Positions 62,001 to 64,000 of a DNA stretch of 64,000 nucleotides are shown here, piece by piece. Every line of letters starts with the position of its first letter. Within the stretch, counting starts at the first letter, position 1. The translations under genes and the position numbers were made by a program. The DNA is from Saxidomus purpurata. Lineage: Eukaryota > Mollusca > Bivalvia > Venerida > Veneridae. Below the pieces are notes generated by a model. It was not told the DNA's origin. It worked only from the letters and a program-made list of their open reading frames with translations, and did no database searches. The stretch spans positions 11,147,302 to 11,211,301 of the forward strand of contig JAFMSR010000016.1 in NCBI GenBank assembly GCA_022818135.1. Reading direction: 5' to 3'.

Positions 62001-62154
62001 GCCGACGCTGGGGCGAGTGCAATAGCCTCCTTATTTTTCGGTCGAGCTAAAAACGGGTCAAACCGATGAGCCTAATGAATTTGGCTAAAGCTTTACCTGC
62101 AGCTATACACATGCCAAATAACAGTACCACAGCTGTTAATACTTTCAAAACCAT
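49926..62154 (-). CDS. Ig-domain type I membrane receptor, 367 residues
   Basis: Cell-surface protein of unknown partner. Seven coding exons (-): 62154-62097, 59715-59410, 58553-58404, 56091-55972, 53556-53332, 51577-51428, 50020-49926; all borders AG/GT and every coding intron phase 1. Signal peptide at 1-19 (MVLKVLTAVVLLFGMCIAA). Ig-like domain 1, residues 20-121, has Cys in VQFKC and the DAGTYTC motif. Ig-like domain 2, residues 122-211, is split over two exons (EISCLV, IRWFVNG; then ITCAI). A membrane-proximal module (212-286) has five N-x-S/T sites and CNKVPC. An acidic Gly-rich stalk precedes the transmembrane helix at 304-326 (LVAGIVVAVALILLLVFVVI); then come KRKR and a 36-residue acidic tail ending LQENV. 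I do not recognise an orthologue; bivalves have many Ig receptors of this build (family knowledge). Start chosen for the signal peptide. Confidence 0.85.
50060..50130. repeat. Start of an interspersed element ('gagggccatgatgaccc')
   Basis: caagagggccatgatgaccctatatggctcacctgag matches 48085-48115 and 53789-53825. The rest of the element is missing. 50131-51427 is otherwise plain intron. Confidence 0.5.
51428..51577 (-). CDS. Ig receptor exon 6: stalk and transmembrane helix
   Basis: Acceptor catcttttag, donor gtaagt; phase 1 on both sides. It encodes GEKPPDEEDGGVDGG, a 23-residue hydrophobic helix and IKRKRNQ. Confidence 0.92.
51703..51850. mobile_element. MITE of the 'cgactccggatata' family (copy 2)
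   Basis: tacagtaaacatcgttcata, acgactccagatacagca and ggatataacaaactccgaat match 1661-1822. Confidence 0.6.
52173..52917. mobile_element. 745-bp MITE with TACTGTAAAAC ends
   Basis: Left end TACTGTAAAACACTTTAATT, right end CTGTTTTACAGTA. The interior matches 19650-20242 in reverse. No transposase frame. It lies in the intron between Ig receptor exons 5 and 6. Confidence 0.8.
53332..53556 (-). CDS. Ig receptor exon 5: N-glycosylated membrane-proximal module
   Basis: Acceptor catatttcag, donor gtaaat; 225 bases, phase 1 on both sides. It has five N-x-S/T sites and two close Cys (NCNKVPC) but no canonical Ig Cys pair with a Trp between. The fold is unrecognised. Confidence 0.85.
53789..54562. 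repeat. Interspersed element of about 190-bp units, complete-looking
   Basis: Opens aagggccatgatggccctt (a perfect short palindrome) and closes ctgagccagctcaggtgagc+taaaaa (palindrome ctgagc-ca-gctcag). Three or four units of caacctttctgacaaatt, aacaaggtttttccatat and tgacccatattcgaactt lie between. Both ends recur at 45395-45890 and 48085-48975. Confidence 0.75.
55031..55262 (+). mobile_element. tRNA-derived SINE (family A, copy 3)
   Basis: Same family as 6463 and 8092 but on the + strand. B box GGTTCAAGCCC, then ctaccaaccatgtccctgta, gtctattctagtattggtcc, ttcccaggaatgatggttt. Most complete 3' end (cctgtaaataactgaaatac+tgttaa). Confidence 0.75.
55586..55772. mobile_element. MITE of the 'cgactccggatata' family (copy 3)
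   Basis: Starts tacagtactctttataaaat, ends gagtttactgta; the interior has aactctggatataaggaaca. Inverted ends are visible here. Confidence 0.65.
55972..56091 (-). CDS. Ig receptor exon 4: second half of Ig domain 2
   Basis: Acceptor tttatttcag, donor gtgatt; 120 bases, phase 1 on both sides. NITCAITSD supplies the second domain cysteine. Confidence 0.85.
56352..57745. repeat. Interspersed TGACCTTGACCT element (copy 2), split by a MITE
   Basis: Begins gctgtccctcacaagtgaca, ends gtgcgattttaatatgccac+ccttcgg. About six units of 170 bp carry gtgtgaccttgacctttgag and catgacaaagttacagtcc. The TTAA MITE at 57062-57472 interrupts it. Confidence 0.85.
57062..57472. mobile_element. 411-bp MITE with TTAA target (copy 2, inverted)
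   Basis: Ends AGTGACATTATGCGCAT and ATGCGCATAATGTCACT. Left flank TTAA (57058-57061), right flank ATAA (57473-57476, one change). The interior is the reverse complement of 1839-2247. Confidence 0.85.
58404..58553 (-). CDS. Ig receptor exon 3: first half of Ig domain 2
   Basis: Acceptor tttttacag, donor gtatat; 150 bases, phase 1 on both sides. EISCLVVND and VIRWFVNG are the first Cys and the Trp strand of an Ig domain. Confidence 0.88.
58972..59297 (-). mobile_element. tRNA-derived SINE (family B)
   Basis: Read on the - strand: tRNA-like head 59297-59225 with a clear anticodon-type stem-loop (TCTGGA-ctgccaa-TCCAGA) and a B box-like CAGTTCGAATTCTGG. The body follows (gggcatgtaaaagaaccaag) with the tail tcctagtgttggctgggact. 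It lies in the intron between Ig receptor exons 2 and 3. Confidence 0.75.
59410..59715 (-). CDS. Ig receptor exon 2: Ig domain 1
   Basis: Acceptor tattttacag, donor gtaaag; 306 bases, phase 1 on both sides. A whole Ig domain in one exon: GGEVQFKC, then LRKQDAGTYTCHV and the G strand VSVTTHLYVVE. Confidence 0.93.
60648..62053. mobile_element. Element with GCTCGAC ... GTCGAGC ends and inner tandem array (copy 3)
   Basis: Related to 23453 and 48998 by its ends and the gacgccgacgc string (about 62000). The interior 61015-61990 is six units of about 160 bp (ctaagttaaaaaggggcata, aacagagttatggggattg, gtttcaagtcaatacctttg). It ends 43 bases from the exon 1 donor of the Ig receptor. Confidence 0.8.
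62097..62154 (-). CDS. Ig receptor exon 1: signal peptide
   Basis: ATG at 62154-62152 with signal peptide and donor gtaaag at 62096. An acceptor-like ttatttctttcag ends at 62221, so this exon probably starts at 62220 with a 66-base 5'UTR and a further non-coding exon to the right. Confidence 0.82.
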
Positions 62155-62299
62155 ACTTCTTCAAGGATACAAATCACGCTGGGCCTGCACTAAGCTACAA
62201 TCCTGAATTTCCAAATGTTCCTGAAAGAAATAAGAAGTTGATGTTTAAAAAGGGTACACAAAGTAACCAAATACTTGTCTCAACAACAGTTTCCATCCT

Positions 62300-63140
62300 G
62301 AGTTTTTATGGAGCTACTTTGTACTTGTTAGTAAATGAAACTTTTTCCCGTTTTGCTGAACCCTAATGAAGAAAAGTGCTAATCTTATACAGGTTGGAAA
62401 GTTTAATAATGCATTTATAGCAACACTAAAGAAGGAACCAATGAGTCATTATCTAACTATAACGGTATTTGTTTTCCTTTTTTACTAACGTTTGTGGCCG
62501 CAAAGGGGAAAAACTTGTCTACGAGTGTCTCTATGTTTCATAAAGTCTGCTGCTACTGGCTAGGTATTTTTTCGACTATCTGGTGTGAAAAAAGTTACAA
62601 TGATTTTGAGAGACAGGTTAATCCAGGTGTAAGCTGGAATTAACTTGTACAATTACGGGAAGTGTTATGAATGCCTGGCTGGTTGCTTGCACTGCAAAGC
62701 GGCATACAGTGCTGCATACTTGTAAGACTTTGTTAAAATATTAGGTCACTCGCCTACAGTCCAGATTTATCCTTTGTGAATGCTCAAACATTTGCATGTG
62801 AAATCCCCCAAAGGATGAGGTTAAGCGATAATGGATATTCTTAAGTTCTTAACTGAGGGATGCTGCTTTCAAACCAATACATATTTCCAAACAAACATTG
62901 TGTGATTAAATCTTAACATTCTTTTTCTTCTGAACTGATTTCTTAAACTTTTTTAATCATATGTTTACCAGAGGACACCTTTATATTATAAAGTTCACAC
63001 ATTCACATAGTTCACATAGTATAAGGCCGAATATGTTACACATATAAGCATATAGCTTGTTAGGCCTATGTTAGTGTTTTCCCTATTGATAATGATCTTT
63101 TAAAGATCAAAGAAATAGCTATCAATTTTTCTAAAATTAA
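62300..63140. other. DNA upstream of the Ig receptor, nothing recognised
   Basis: No repeat or coding feature read. It may contain the receptor promoter and a non-coding first exon. Confidence 0.4.
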
Positions 63141-63144
63141 AGGT

Positions 63145-63547
63145 GCTAGTATTAGCACAAAAATTAACAGTATCAAATACTGTTCAAGGTATAATAGTAA
63201 ATTAATTACTATCATTAGGTTGGGTGCTAAACATTTAACAATGGTGACAGTACTGTGTGTATAGTTAATTGATAATATGGCTAATTATCATCAGATTGGA
63301 CAGTCTAAAACAAATATTTACAAGTTACCATGAACTGTCTTATTAGTCCTATTAGCACAAAAATAACAGTATGAGATACTGTTCAAGGTATAATAGTAAA
63401 TTAATTACTATCATTAAATTGGGTGCTAAACATTTAGCAATGGTAACAGTACTGTGTGTACTGTTATATGATAATATGACTAATTATCATCCAAAATGGA
63501 CAATTTAAAACATATTATTTACAAGTTGCTATGAACTATCTTATTTG
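63145..63547. repeat. Tandem duplication of about 200 bp
   Basis: Two units at a 200-base offset (attagcacaaa at 63151 and 63351), sharing actgttcaaggtataatagt, aaattaattactatcatt and acagtactgtgtgta at roughly 90 percent identity by eye. Confidence 0.85.
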
Positions 63548-63589
63548 TAACATAGGGGTTCAAATTTCGATTCGTGGACCCAGTGTTTA

Positions 63590-63842
63590 TTAAGTCCACG
63601 CTTGAAGGCATTTATTGAGGGCGCAGAAACCACCTGTTAAAGTTAAAGATGCATAGTGACCAGAGAATATAAATAATTTATCAGAACCCGGATGTGCAAA
63701 GCCTGTTCCCCCAACCTGGCTAACAAATGAATACAGGATAGCAAAAAACTCTATTATCATGCAGATGAACATCCCAATCATTCTATTTTTAGACATTTTG
63801 ATGGAATCCCACAATCTCTTAAAAAGAGAAATATTGCCAAGC
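63590..63842 (-). CDS. Doubtful membrane-protein exon at the right edge
   Basis: On the - strand an acceptor-like tattctttcgtag is followed by an open frame to TAA at about 63592. It reads NISLFKRLWDSIKMSKNRM, then a hydrophobic segment IGMFICMIIEFFAILYSFV and a polar end. It could be the last exon of a gene beyond the edge. The string gaacatcccnatcattctat+ttt is repeated at 63978-64000. No family recognised. Confidence 0.22.
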
Positions 63843-64000
63843 CTACGAAAGAATAAAACTGTATGTAAAAAGTAAAATAAGACTAGTATAACCTATACTT
63901 TTTACCTTATATTAGTACACCAAATTGTAAATATTTAACAGTTTACACAAAATACAGGTTTATGATTATTAGGTACGAACATCCCCATCATTCTATTTTT

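Overview
The window is animal nuclear DNA: AT-rich, intron-rich and dense in repeats. The coding families and the repeats (short inverted-repeat MITEs, tRNA-headed SINEs, tandem arrays rich in TGACCTTGACC) suggest a lophotrochozoan, most likely a bivalve mollusc. The species is inference; nothing in the sequence names it.

Left part, + strand (326-11489): the 3' half of a SORL1/SorLA sorting-receptor gene. Ten exons give four complete fibronectin type III (FN3) modules plus the end of a fifth, a transmembrane helix and a short cytoplasmic tail with the retromer- and GGA-type sorting signals of the family. The 5' part (VPS10p, LDL-receptor repeats) lies outside the window. The introns hold a TTAA-flanked MITE, a large TGACC-rich tandem array, two SINEs, a 33-bp minisatellite split by a TA-flanked MITE, and a duplicated 3' splice site in front of the membrane exon.

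Middle, - strand (25557-28711, perhaps to about 29590): a compact four-coding-exon gene for a 246-residue protein with one Nop6-like RRM, probably nucleolar. The long gap between it and SORL1 (about 12,000-25,500) shows only MITEs, interspersed repeats and low-complexity DNA.

29,600-49,900: no complete gene recognised. It contains one candidate first exon of a small membrane protein (32948-33052, -), a 30-bp minisatellite with long open frames, a broken Ty3/gypsy integrase fragment, a cluster of kappaB-like palindromes (39453-39609), an 800-bp G/T/A homopolymer block that looks like an assembly artefact (40007-40826), and several TGACC-rich tandem families.

Right part, - strand (49926-62154): a seven-coding-exon gene for a 367-residue type I membrane protein with signal peptide, two Ig-like domains, an N-glycosylated membrane-proximal module, one transmembrane helix and a short tail. 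Every coding intron is phase 1. I do not recognise an orthologue. Its introns carry most of the remaining transposons.

The extreme right (62,300-64,000) has a tandem 200-bp duplication and a doubtful membrane-protein exon on the - strand that may belong to a gene beyond the edge. The three genes show no evident functional link; this is an ordinary eukaryotic neighbourhood. The most notable signals are splice-site and repeat architecture, not a gene cluster.
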